Assembly: GCA_030531025.1 (NCBI GenBank)
Contig: JAUMTV010000070.1
Location: 1-16,635, forward strand
Origin: Turicibacter sp.
GTDB taxonomy: Bacteria > Bacillota > Bacilli > MOL361 > Turicibacteraceae
Reading direction: 5' to 3'
Length of the DNA stretch: 16,635 nucleotides
Every line of letters begins with the position of its first letter. The stretch's first letter is position 1. The translations under genes were made by a program, and so were the position numbers. Under the pieces are notes generated by a model. That model worked only from the letters and a program-made list of their open reading frames with translations. It was not told where the DNA came from and did not search any database. Below are positions 1 to 6,725 of this stretch, piece by piece.

Positions 1-93
1 GTTTATACGACTGATGAGGAAGTGATGGAATATACGGTTTCTATTTTTATGAGTAATAAGCATGATTTTGAGATTGTTTTACATGAAGATTAA
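1..93 (+). CDS. C-terminal end of a GntR-family (UTRA-domain) transcriptional regulator, partial
   Basis: Thirty codons are open from the first base of the window and end in TAA at 91-93. The tail has the pattern VxYTVSIFMSNKHDFEIVL, which matches the last strands of UTRA effector domains, where the usual form is 'y..s..rgdryrf.v.l'. UTRA regulators of the NagR/DasR type commonly sit directly before nagA and sense GlcNAc-6-P or GlcN-6-P. Only 16 bases separate this stop from nagA, so the genes are probably co-transcribed. The DNA-binding half is outside the window, so the assignment rests on a short tail plus context. Confidence 0.55.
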   Translation, partial: VYTTDEEVMEYTVSIFMSNKHDFEIVLHED

Positions 94-109
94 TTAGATG
101 AGGTGACGT

Positions 110-1246
110 ATGAAAGCAATTATTAATGGAAGGATCATTACTCGTAATGGGGTTTTAGAAAATAAAGTTTTAGTTTTTAATGAAACAATTCAACGAATTC
201 AAGAAGAAGTGCCAACAGATTGTCATATCATTGATGCTAAGGGGATGTATATTGCTCCAGGATTGATTGATGTTCATGTTCATGGAAGCTGTGGGGCAGA
301 TACGATGGATCAAACAAAAGAAGCCATTGAAGTGATTAGCACGGGAATTTCTAAAAATGGAGTAACATCCTTTTTACCAACGACGATGACAATGAGTCAG
401 GAAGATATTTATGGTGCATTAGACGTGATTCGTTTGTGTATGAATCAACCATTAAAGGGGGCAAAGGTGTTAGGTGCCCATATGGAAGGACCATTTATTA
501 ATGCCATTTATAAGGGTGCACAGTCTGATAAATATATTATGAAACCAAATTATCAATTTATTGAAAATTATACGGATGTTATTAAGCTTATTTCTTATGC
601 GCCTGAAATGGATGACAATTATTCATTCACTAAAGAAGTAAAAGAAAAAACAGATATTACTTTATCAATCGGACATACAAATGCAGATTATAATCAGGCA
701 AAAGAAGCATTTAATTGTGGATGTTCACACGTGACGCATTTATTTAATGCGATGACACCGTTAAATCACCGAGAACCTGGAGTTGTAGGAGCGGCTTTAA
801 CTAGTGATGTTTTTACTGAATTAATCGCAGATACGATTCATGTGAATCAACAACTATTCCAATTTGTATTAAATAATAAAGGAAAGCATAAAATGGTATT
901 GATTACAGATAGTATGCGTGCAGGTTGCATGAAAGATGGTGTCTATGATTTAGGTGGACAAGCTGTATTTGTTAAAGATGGAGCAGCACGCTTAGAAAGT
1001 GGAAATTTAGCGGGGAGTGTTTTAACGTTAAATAAAGCTGTTTATAATTTCTTTAAAAATACAGATATTACGATAGATGAAGCTATTCATATGGCCTCTT
1101 TAAATCCTGCAACATCAATTGGAATTGTCAATTTTAAAGGAAGTTTAGAGATCGGAAAAGACGCTGATATTTCAATTTTCGATGAAGAAATGAATTGTTA
1201 TTTAACAATTGTTGAAGGACGTGAAGTCTATAATCAGCTTTATTAA
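110..1246 (+). CDS. nagA: N-acetylglucosamine-6-phosphate deacetylase
   Basis: Cytoplasmic enzyme that converts GlcNAc-6-P to GlcN-6-P plus acetate. At 378 residues it has normal family length. The amidohydrolase beta/alpha barrel signature is complete: HVHG at 56-59, metal-site Glu126 in AHMEGPF, His189 in SIGHT, His210 in THLFNAM, substrate-region His244, and the catalytic Asp267 in LITDSMRAG. The family motif LAGS follows at 300-303. The ATG has a GAGGTG ribosome binding site 6-7 bases upstream. The gene lies 16 bp after the regulator tail and 11 bp before nagB, a standard nag operon arrangement. No defect is visible. Confidence 0.96.
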   Translation: MKAIINGRIITRNGVLENKVLVFNETIQRIQEEVPTDCHIIDAKGMYIAPGLIDVHVHGSCGADTMDQTKEAIEVISTGISKNGVTSFLPTTMTMSQEDIYGALDVIRLCMNQPLKGAKVLGAHMEGPFINAIYKGAQSDKYIMKPNYQFIENYTDVIKLISYAPEMDDNYSFTKEVKEKTDITLSIGHTNADYNQAKEAFNCGCSHVTHLFNAMTPLNHREPGVVGAALTSDVFTELIADTIHVNQQLFQFVLNNKGKHKMVLITDSMRAGCMKDGVYDLGGQAVFVKDGAARLESGNLAGSVLTLNKAVYNFFKNTDITIDEAIHMASLNPATSIGIVNFKGSLEIGKDADISIFDEEMNCYLTIVEGREVYNQLY

Positions 1247-1257
1247 GAGGTGAAAAG

Positions 1258-2007
1258 ATGAGGATTTTGGTTTGTAAAGATTATGATGAAATGAGTCAAA
1301 AAGCAGCACAAATGATATTAAGCCAAATTACCCTAAAACCGAACTGTGTACTTGGGCTTGCTACAGGAAGTACACCTATTGGAATGTATGATAATTTAGT
1401 AAGGATGTATCAGCAAGGAATGGTTGACTTTTCGGAAGTACAAACGTTCAATTTAGATGAATATTTAGGGTTATCACCAACTAATGAACAAAGCTATCAC
1501 TATTTTATGAATGAACATTTATTTAATCATGTAAATATCGATAAGAATCATATTCATATTCCAAATGGAATGGCTGATTCGATTGAAGATGAATGTCAGC
1601 GATATGATCAGTTAATAGAAGAAGCTGGTGGCATTGATATTCAGGTACTTGGCATTGGAAATAATGCTCATATAGGGTTTAATGAACCAACGATTAATTT
1701 CGAAAAAGGAACACATATTGTTGAGTTAGATGAATCTACTCGTGAGGCTAATGCACGATTTTTTAATCATATTGATGAGGTTCCTGAACGTGCCATTACA
1801 ATGGGAACTGGATCTATCTTTAAAAGTCGTAAAATTATGTTACTAGCAACAGGTGCTAATAAAGCTCAGGCAATCTATGATACGGTTCATGGGAAAGTAC
1901 AACCTGAGGTTCCAGCCTCAATCTTACAATTTCATAACGATATCGTATTAATACTTGATGAAGAAGCAGCACAATTATTATCAGAAACTGATTATAAACA
2001 TGTGTAA
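1258..2007 (+). CDS. nagB: Glucosamine-6-phosphate deaminase
   Basis: Isomerises and deaminates GlcN-6-P to fructose-6-phosphate and ammonia, the exit step into glycolysis. At 249 residues it is the short Gram-positive form, lacking the C-terminal extension of the E. coli enzyme. Visible motifs are LATGSTPIGMY (phosphate loop, about 34-44), FNLDEYLGL with catalytic Asp67, and GIGNNAHIGFNEP with His138 and Glu143. The Asn at 136 replaces the enteric Asp, as in Bacillus enzymes. The residue just before the catalytic His is Ala137 where the family signature normally has Gly. The rest of the protein, including MGTGSIFKSRKIMLLATG, looks intact. RBS AGAGGTG precedes the ATG, 11 bp after nagA. Confidence 0.95.
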   Translation: MRILVCKDYDEMSQKAAQMILSQITLKPNCVLGLATGSTPIGMYDNLVRMYQQGMVDFSEVQTFNLDEYLGLSPTNEQSYHYFMNEHLFNHVNIDKNHIHIPNGMADSIEDECQRYDQLIEEAGGIDIQVLGIGNNAHIGFNEPTINFEKGTHIVELDESTREANARFFNHIDEVPERAITMGTGSIFKSRKIMLLATGANKAQAIYDTVHGKVQPEVPASILQFHNDIVLILDEEAAQLLSETDYKHV

Positions 2008-2019
2008 GAACTAATTTTG

Positions 2020-2059
2020 TTATAAAAATATTCATGTTTTGTGCATAATATTTTTATAA
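2020..2059. repeat. Perfect 13-bp inverted repeat between nagB and the PTS gene
   Basis: TTATAAAAATATT at 2020-2032 is mirrored exactly by AATATTTTTATAA at 2047-2059. The 14-base spacer contains a further ATG/CAT pair. All arm pairs are A-T, so an RNA stem would be weak for a terminator. The symmetry and the position 31-70 bp before the PTS start fit an operator or a processing/attenuation site better. A TTCATG-18-TATAAA promoter-like pair (2031-2060) overlaps it. The function is inference. Confidence 0.6.
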
Positions 2060-2090
2060 ATATAAAGTTATCTTATGGGGGGATACACAA

Positions 2091-3515
2091 ATGATAAAAT
2101 TCCTACAACGCATCGGTAAATCACTGATGCTACCAATTGCCTGTTTACCAATTGCAGGGTTAATGCTTCGTTTTGGACAAGCAGATGTCATTGAAGTGTT
2201 AGGTTTTATTCCAGGTGTTGAAACGGTTTTACCGTTTTTAGCAGCAGCAGGATCAGCGTTATTTGATAATTTACCATTATTATTTGCAGTTGGTGTTGCA
2301 GTTGGATTGTCAGATGATCAAAATGGATCAGCAGGATTAGCTGGGGTTATTTCATATTTAACATTAACTAATGTTTGTGCAGAGTATTGGGGGCAAAACT
2401 ATGCAGCAGATGTTGTTGGAACACTTGATATTTCATTTTTAGGTGGAATCATTGCAGGGGTTATTGCGGGGTTAGCATATAACAAATTTAGAAATACGAA
2501 ATTACCAGAATTCTTAGCATTCTTCGGAGGACGTCGTTTTGTTCCAATTATGACGGGATTAATTTCGTTTGTTGTTGCTATTCCACTTGCTATCGTTTGG
2601 CCATCGATTCAAGGATTCTTAGCAGATGTATCTGTACAAATCGCAGGGTTTGGTGCATTTGGGGTTGCTGGTTTTATGTTCTTTAACCGTTTATTAATTC
2701 CATTAGGATTGCATCATGTATTAAATTCATTTTTCTGGTTCCAATTAGGAGAGTTTAATGGTGCAACTGGGGATTTAAATCGATTCTTTGCTGGGGATCC
2801 AACAGCAGGTCATTTCATGGCTGGTTTCTTCCCGGTAATGATGTTTGGTCTTCCGGCTTTAGGATTAGCTATTTATTTTGCTGCTAAAAAAGAAAAGCGT
2901 AAAGCAGTAGGAGGCATGTTAGCCTCATTAGCATTAACTGCATTTTTAACAGGGATTACTGAACCTATTGAATTCTTATTCATTTACTTGTCACCAATTT
3001 TATTAGTATTACATGCGTTACTATCAGCTATTTCAGGGTTTATTGTTGATTCATTAGGAGTTTTACATGGTTTTACCTTCTCTGCAGGATTCATTGATTA
3101 TGCTTTAAACTTTAATCTAGCAACGAAACCATTACTTATTTTACTAGTTGGTCTTGTAATGGCAATTGTCTACTTTGTTGTATTCTATTTTGCTATTGTT
3201 AAGTTCAACTTACCGACACCTGGTCGTGAAGAAGAGGATGATGAGTTTACAGAAAATATGAGTATTGCAGGTGATTATAACGAATTAGCTAAACAATATG
3301 TTGATTACTTAGGTGGGATTGAGAATCTTTCAACGGTAGATAATTGTGCAACACGTTTACGCTTAGAAGTCAAAAATTCATCATTAATTAATGAAAAGGG
3401 ATTAAAATCAATAGGCGCTCGTGGTGTTGTTCATTTAAATAAAAAGAACGTACAAATTATCGTAGGTACAAATGTAGAGTTCATTTCAGATGCAATTAAA
3501 GCATTACTTAAATAA
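2091..3515 (+). CDS. nagE: PTS transporter, N-acetylglucosamine-type IIC-IIB permease
   Basis: Imports and phosphorylates GlcNAc (or a related glucosyl sugar). The membrane IIC domain spans about residues 1-370: hydrophobic segments throughout, the conserved GLHH (His208-His209) and GITEP (288-292) motifs. A LPTPGRE linker starts at 374. The IIB domain covers about 396-474, with phospho-acceptor Cys419 in DNCATRLRL. At 474 residues there is no C-terminal IIA domain, unlike the three-domain NagE/NagP proteins of about 630-650 residues, so phosphate must come from a IIA-Glc protein encoded elsewhere. Start ATG follows a G6 Shine-Dalgarno at 2076-2081. The specificity call rests on the family look plus nagAB next door; a glucose/maltose-type sugar cannot be excluded. 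Confidence 0.88.
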   Translation: MIKFLQRIGKSLMLPIACLPIAGLMLRFGQADVIEVLGFIPGVETVLPFLAAAGSALFDNLPLLFAVGVAVGLSDDQNGSAGLAGVISYLTLTNVCAEYWGQNYAADVVGTLDISFLGGIIAGVIAGLAYNKFRNTKLPEFLAFFGGRRFVPIMTGLISFVVAIPLAIVWPSIQGFLADVSVQIAGFGAFGVAGFMFFNRLLIPLGLHHVLNSFFWFQLGEFNGATGDLNRFFAGDPTAGHFMAGFFPVMMFGLPALGLAIYFAAKKEKRKAVGGMLASLALTAFLTGITEPIEFLFIYLSPILLVLHALLSAISGFIVDSLGVLHGFTFSAGFIDYALNFNLATKPLLILLVGLVMAIVYFVVFYFAIVKFNLPTPGREEEDDEFTENMSIAGDYNELAKQYVDYLGGIENLSTVDNCATRLRLEVKNSSLINEKGLKSIGARGVVHLNKKNVQIIVGTNVEFISDAIKALLK

Positions 3516-3518
3516 AGT

Positions 3519-3545
3519 AAAAGGAGTCTCTTTGAGACTCCTTTT
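3519..3545. terminator. Bidirectional intrinsic terminator after the nag operon
   Basis: AAAAGGAGTCTC (3519-3530), a TTT loop, then GAGACTCCTTTT (3534-3545): a perfect 12-bp stem with A-tract and T-tract flanks. It starts four bases after the PTS stop and sits 21 bp from the end of the convergent minus-strand gene, so it can serve both. Confidence 0.93.
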
Positions 3546-3566
3546 AATCATCTCAGTTAATTAAGT

Positions 3567-4001
3567 TCATAGATTAAAATCTTTAAAACTTCCCCAGTAC
3601 TCGATTCGATCAAAACGAGGATACTTTGAATGAAAAAAAACATAGATGGAAGATTGAAGCAAAGAAGGATTTTTATGAAAAAATGGTTTCTCAGCTAGTA
3701 GTACCGTTTGAATATAATCATGAATACGAGAGGTTAGGAGTAAGTTTCGTTGATCCGAATCTATCTCATTATCATCCATGAAAACATAGATATAGTGAAT
3801 GTAGTGGGTTTTATCGAAGGTAGACCATTCAGCGAGAATTTTATCTGTTTTATGGATTAGTGTTTTATACATAAACTCTTTATTAATACAGAGAAATGAT
3901 TGATCAATATCGAAACTATTAATAAATGTATAGCATCTTGGAGTGATTTGATGCGTATTATTTAATTGATCATTTAGCCAAAATTGTTCAGGGTTAAACA
4001 A
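3567..4001 (-). CDS. Hypothetical protein, 144 aa, TTG start
   Basis: I do not recognise this protein. It begins with TTG (4001-3999), preceded at 5-6 bases by a strong GGGGGGAG ribosome binding site (about 4005-4013), so expression looks real. The sequence is soluble, rich in Phe/Tyr/His/Asp, with no signal peptide or membrane segment. The C-terminal part reads HSKYPRFDRIEYWGSF. Two internal stretches (about 64-73, with HYIHYIYVF, and 115-124, with SIYVFFHSK) look like beta strands. A minus-strand promoter TTGCGT-16-TATAAG is possible at 4048-4021. It converges on the nag operon and shares an 84-bp divergent region with cutC. No function is proposed. Confidence 0.7.
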   Translation of the reverse strand: MFNPEQFWLNDQLNNTHQITPRCYTFINSFDIDQSFLCINKEFMYKTLIHKTDKILAEWSTFDKTHYIHYIYVFMDDNEIDSDQRNLLLTSRIHDYIQTVLLAEKPFFHKNPSLLQSSIYVFFHSKYPRFDRIEYWGSFKDFNL

Positions 4002-4024
4002 TATTCTCCCCCCTTTTCGTCTTA

Positions 4025-4030
4025 TATAAT
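4025..4030 (+). promoter_or_regulatory. -10 element upstream of cutC
   Basis: A consensus TATAAT lies 55 bp before the cutC ATG, in the divergent region shared with the minus-strand hypothetical gene. The -35 region 17 bp upstream (TATTCT) is poor, so this is a moderate call. Confidence 0.45.
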
Positions 4031-4085
4031 ATAGTGTATGAAACGCAAGAGAAAAAAGTATATCAAATAAAGGATAGGTGAGAAT

Positions 4086-4781
4086 ATGATTGAAATTATT
4101 GCGATGACGTTAGAAGATGCCAGACGAATTGAGGAAGCTGGTGCTAATCGTATTGAACTTGTGTCTGCTTTAACAGAAGGAGGATTAACACCGAGTCTTT
4201 CAATGATTGAAGCTGTAAGTGATGCTGTTAAGATTCCAGTTAATGTTATGATTCGTCCTCATGCAAAGAGCTTTATTTACACCGATGAAGAAATAGAAAT
4301 TATGAGAAATGATATTCAAAAGGTTCAAAAACTTTCAGTTGAACGAATGAAAAAGGGGCATGCTCGGTTAGGCGTTGTTTTTGGAGTGTTGGATGAATAT
4401 CAAAATATTAACCAACATCATCTTGCGAAATTATTAGATGTCTGTGAAGGATTAGAAGTAACTTTTCATAAAGCAATTGATGAAACAGATGTGGTTGAAA
4501 GTATTCAATTATTATCTCATTATCCACAGATTACTAATGTTTTGACGGCAGGTGGCAAGCTTCCCATTGAAGAAAATATAGCCATTATTAAAGAGATGCT
4601 TAAACAAAGAGAACATTTGAATCTTCTGCTAGGTGGTGGCTTAACACTTGATAATATAGGAACGATTAAACAAGCGACGAAGGCTACAGATTTTCATTTC
4701 GGTACAGCTGTTCGTGTACAGCATTCACCATATGGAGACATCCAATTTGAAAATATTCGACAATTATTGACAGTGATTTAA
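4086..4781 (+). CDS. cutC: CutC family TIM-barrel protein
   Basis: Member of the CutC family, a small (beta/alpha)8 barrel. The N-terminus has the pattern EIIAMTLEDARRIEEAGANR followed by IELVSALTEGGLTPS, the most conserved part of the family. VMIRPHAKSFIYTDEE (about 54-69), VVFGVLDE, TFHKAIDET, LTAGG and LLGGGLTLDNI follow in family order. At 231 residues it has normal length. The copper-homeostasis role was proposed from E. coli genetics and is disputed; in Firmicutes the gene is often found beside sugar or amino-sugar genes, as here. RBS AGGTGAG (about 4075-4081) supports the ATG. No terminator is visible in the 96 bp before the next gene. Confidence 0.88.
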   Translation: MIEIIAMTLEDARRIEEAGANRIELVSALTEGGLTPSLSMIEAVSDAVKIPVNVMIRPHAKSFIYTDEEIEIMRNDIQKVQKLSVERMKKGHARLGVVFGVLDEYQNINQHHLAKLLDVCEGLEVTFHKAIDETDVVESIQLLSHYPQITNVLTAGGKLPIEENIAIIKEMLKQREHLNLLLGGGLTLDNIGTIKQATKATDFHFGTAVRVQHSPYGDIQFENIRQLLTVI

Positions 4782-4814
4782 CAAATAGGAGTAGCCAGAT
4801 AAAGGAAAAAACAG

Positions 4815-4849
4815 TTATAATTATTTGATAGATTAGTTATAGTAATCTA
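4815..4849 (+). promoter_or_regulatory. Promoter and 7-bp inverted repeat upstream of the XRE-TPR regulator
   Basis: TTATAA (4815-4820), a 17-bp spacer and TATAGT (4838-4843) form a plausible promoter. The -10 lies inside an inverted repeat, TAGATTA (4829-4835) and TAATCTA (4843-4849). A dyad over the -10 of an HTH-protein gene is the usual layout of an autoregulatory operator, but binding is inferred. Confidence 0.45.
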
Positions 4850-4877
4850 AGAAATAGTCTAATTTAGGTGTGATAAA

Positions 4878-6125
4878 ATGTTTTTAACAGTAGGAGATAA
4901 AATCCGTCATGCAAGACAAAGGTACGGATTGAAGCAAATTGCTTTTGAGTCTTATGGGTTTTCACGCAATTATATTAGTATGATTGAGACAAAGAAACGT
5001 TCACTAAATGACAATATGCTTAAGACGATGTATGAGGCAATTTGTGAATTAAGCAACAATGAATATCAACAAGAATATTCCTATGATGAATTTAAAAAAT
5101 CACCCGTAGATCAGGCAAATCAGTGGTTAGAACAAAATTGCAATCTAGAGGGAGCTTTAAATCAATATGAACTATTTAATGAGATTGCAAAGAAGTATCA
5201 TCAAATTGATTTTTTAATTCAACTTGAAAAAATACTTGGAGATTATTATTTTAAAAGAGGACAGCTTCTATTAGCCAATGAACATTTATGGACAGCAATT
5301 GGTTATTGTCTTCAACTTTCTGAAAATCCGGCTTCACTGTATGAACGAGTAGGCCGTAATTATATTATGTTAGGGCAGTATCAAGAGTCGATTGCTGCTT
5401 TACAGTTATCGCTTAATTGTTTAAGTTCTAATAAAGGCGAGGAAATACATCGTATTCAATACTGTCTAGCTCTAGCGTATATGAATGATAGAAAGTATGA
5501 AAAGAGTCTCGAGTGTATTTATCCCGTTTTAGAACAAAATAAATTTTTAAAAACTAAAGCGGCAGGGTACTTAATTAAAGAGGCAATTTTTAAAAAACAA
5601 GGCTACGCTGAAAAGGGGCGAGCTGTGTTGTTAGAGTTTATTAAAAATCCTTGTTATGAACCTTACTTAAGTTTTGCTTATCATAATTTAGCTTGTAGTT
5701 ATAAAGATTCAGGTCTTTATAGTCAGGCTTTAGATACTTTGAATTCGGCACTCATTCATCGAAAATCTGATAAAGGGCAGGCAGTTACTCAATGTTTGCT
5801 TGGAGAGATTTATTTTAAAATGGGAGAGTATCAAAAAGCAAATGAATTATTTTTAGAAGTAAAAGACATCATTTTAAAACAATGTACTGTGGAGCAAAAA
5901 GAAGCAACACTAGAATGGGGATTTGAGCTTTACTGGAGGAATGAAGAGTTTCAATCTATTTTAATGTTATTAGATGATATTCAGCAATTAGTTCATCAAG
6001 ATATTCTTCCTCATGTCGTTTATATCAACTTTCAAAACCGTTTATATAAAACAATTATGGATGAAGTTTTACTCCAAAAGAAAGATTTAAATGAATATCG
6101 TCTTTTACTAAATGCCATTTCCTAA
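4878..6125 (+). CDS. XRE-type HTH regulator with TPR domain, RRNPP (NprR-like) quorum-sensing receptor candidate
   Basis: 415 residues. Residues about 5-58 form a lambda-repressor-type HTH (DKIRHARQRYGLKQIAFE, then SRNYISMIETKKRSL). From about 75 to the end the protein is all helical and built of tetratricopeptide repeats; clear units are YERVGRNYIMLGQYQESI, IQYCLALAYMNDRKYEKS, YHNLACSYKDSGLYSQAL and CLLGEIYFKMGEYQKANE. An N-terminal HTH plus about nine TPR units in about 420 residues is the size and layout of NprR; PlcR and Rgg are shorter, at under 300 residues. These proteins bind re-imported peptides in the TPR groove. The ATG has AGGTG at 4866-4870. A small peptide-like gene lies directly downstream, as expected for a receptor-signal pair. 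A phage-type or metabolic TPR regulator is the alternative. Confidence 0.82.
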   Translation: MFLTVGDKIRHARQRYGLKQIAFESYGFSRNYISMIETKKRSLNDNMLKTMYEAICELSNNEYQQEYSYDEFKKSPVDQANQWLEQNCNLEGALNQYELFNEIAKKYHQIDFLIQLEKILGDYYFKRGQLLLANEHLWTAIGYCLQLSENPASLYERVGRNYIMLGQYQESIAALQLSLNCLSSNKGEEIHRIQYCLALAYMNDRKYEKSLECIYPVLEQNKFLKTKAAGYLIKEAIFKKQGYAEKGRAVLLEFIKNPCYEPYLSFAYHNLACSYKDSGLYSQALDTLNSALIHRKSDKGQAVTQCLLGEIYFKMGEYQKANELFLEVKDIILKQCTVEQKEATLEWGFELYWRNEEFQSILMLLDDIQQLVHQDILPHVVYINFQNRLYKTIMDEVLLQKKDLNEYRLLLNAIS

Positions 6126-6168
6126 AAGGTCACAGATTTTTTGAAAAATCTGTGACCTTTTTTTTCTT
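6124..6168 (+). terminator. Strong intrinsic terminator after the XRE-TPR gene
   Basis: A perfect 17-bp stem (6124-6140 with 6145-6161), loop TTGA, followed by a T-rich tract. It overlaps the stop codon region of the regulator and separates it transcriptionally from the small downstream ORF. Confidence 0.95.
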
Positions 6169-6189
6169 TAAACGACTCGAATCACTCTT

Positions 6190-6213
6190 TATAATAGTTA
6201 TGTAAACAGGAGG
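6190..6213 (+). promoter_or_regulatory. -10 element and AGGAGG ribosome binding site of the 63-codon ORF
   Basis: TATAAT at 6190-6195 follows the regulator terminator, with a weak TTTAAA 17 bp upstream. A perfect AGGAGG at 6208-6213 sits 8 bases before the GTG at 6222. If the -10 is used, transcription would start close to 6202, leaving a very short leader. Confidence 0.55.
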
Positions 6214-6221
6214 AACACGTA

Positions 6222-6413
6222 GTGAATAAATTAATTGATCATGAAACATATGTGATGATTTATTTATTACAGTTGTTGTCTTATATCGATAGGAAAGATA
6301 AGGGCATTTTAGATTCGAAAATGGATAATAGCTCTAATGATTCAAAGCCTAGCAAAATTGGATTAGAGGATTATCCAGTGGACTTAATTGATTCTGATGT
6401 CCTTTTAGAATAG
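6222..6413 (+). CDS. 63-aa ORF, candidate signalling pro-peptide of the XRE-TPR receptor
   Basis: GTG start with a consensus AGGAGG 8 bases upstream and its own -10 element. The N-terminal part has a short hydrophobic run (YVMIYLLQLL, residues 10-19) followed by basic residues, but it is not a textbook signal peptide because His and Glu precede it. From about 31 onward the chain is polar and acidic, and contains NSSNDSKPSKIG (36-47). SKPSKIG (41-47) matches the NprX heptapeptide signal SKPDIVG, as I recall it, at S, K, P and G, with I/V similar. The C-terminus is acidic (DLIDSDVLLE). Small size, strong translation signals and position after a TPR regulator suggest a signal precursor. It could instead be an unrelated small protein. 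A weak CTTATA/TATAAG hairpin with T-rich tail (6432-6457) may terminate it. Confidence 0.6.
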   Translation: MNKLIDHETYVMIYLLQLLSYIDRKDKGILDSKMDNSSNDSKPSKIGLEDYPVDLIDSDVLLE

Positions 6414-6536
6414 CTATAAATCATATTCAAACTTATAATCGGTATAAGATTTATTTTTCAATCATAGAATTTGTAGAGAGTAAATCGTGTTATGTTATTC
6501 AATTAGGGTAGGTTCTGATCTTCAATTAGAATTTCA

Positions 6537-6570
6537 AAAAAGCTGTTGTTAGGGGTAGCAACAGCTTTTT
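6537..6570. terminator. Hairpin terminator AAAAAGCTGTTG..., first copy
   Basis: Left arm 6537-6551, loop GGGG, right arm 6556-6570: 15 bp including one G-U pair, with A- and T-tracts on the sides so it may work in both directions. It lies 11 bp outside the left end of the IS66 element. A near-identical hairpin is at 15561-15593. Confidence 0.8.
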
Positions 6571-6593
6571 AAATTTGAATTGTAACTATTCAG

Positions 6594-6629
6594 CCACCAA
6601 GTAAACACCATCCGTTTCTTGGTGGTTTT
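6594..6629 (+). terminator. Terminator-like hairpin inside the left IS66 end
   Basis: CCACCAAG-T-AAAC (6594-6606) pairs with GTTTCTTGGTGG (6614-6625), 12 bp with one bulged T and a 7-base loop, followed by TTTTGTT. It starts inside the terminal repeat. It would stop transcription entering the element from the left, a known way transposases are insulated. Confidence 0.7.
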
Positions 6630-6681
6630 GTTAATGATATGTAGTTCTAATAACTTACTTATCTACTTGTAAAATTTGAGT

Positions 6682-6687
6682 TATAAT
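6682..6687 (+). promoter_or_regulatory. -10 element of the IS66 transposase
   Basis: TATAAT 39 bp before the transposase ATG, with TTATCT at 6659-6664 as a 17-bp-spaced -35. The transposase also keeps an AGAGGGTG ribosome binding site, so the expression signals outlived the reading frame. Confidence 0.45.
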
Positions 6688-6725
6688 ATCCTTACTATTC
6701 CAACTTTAGAAGAGGGTGTCATCTT

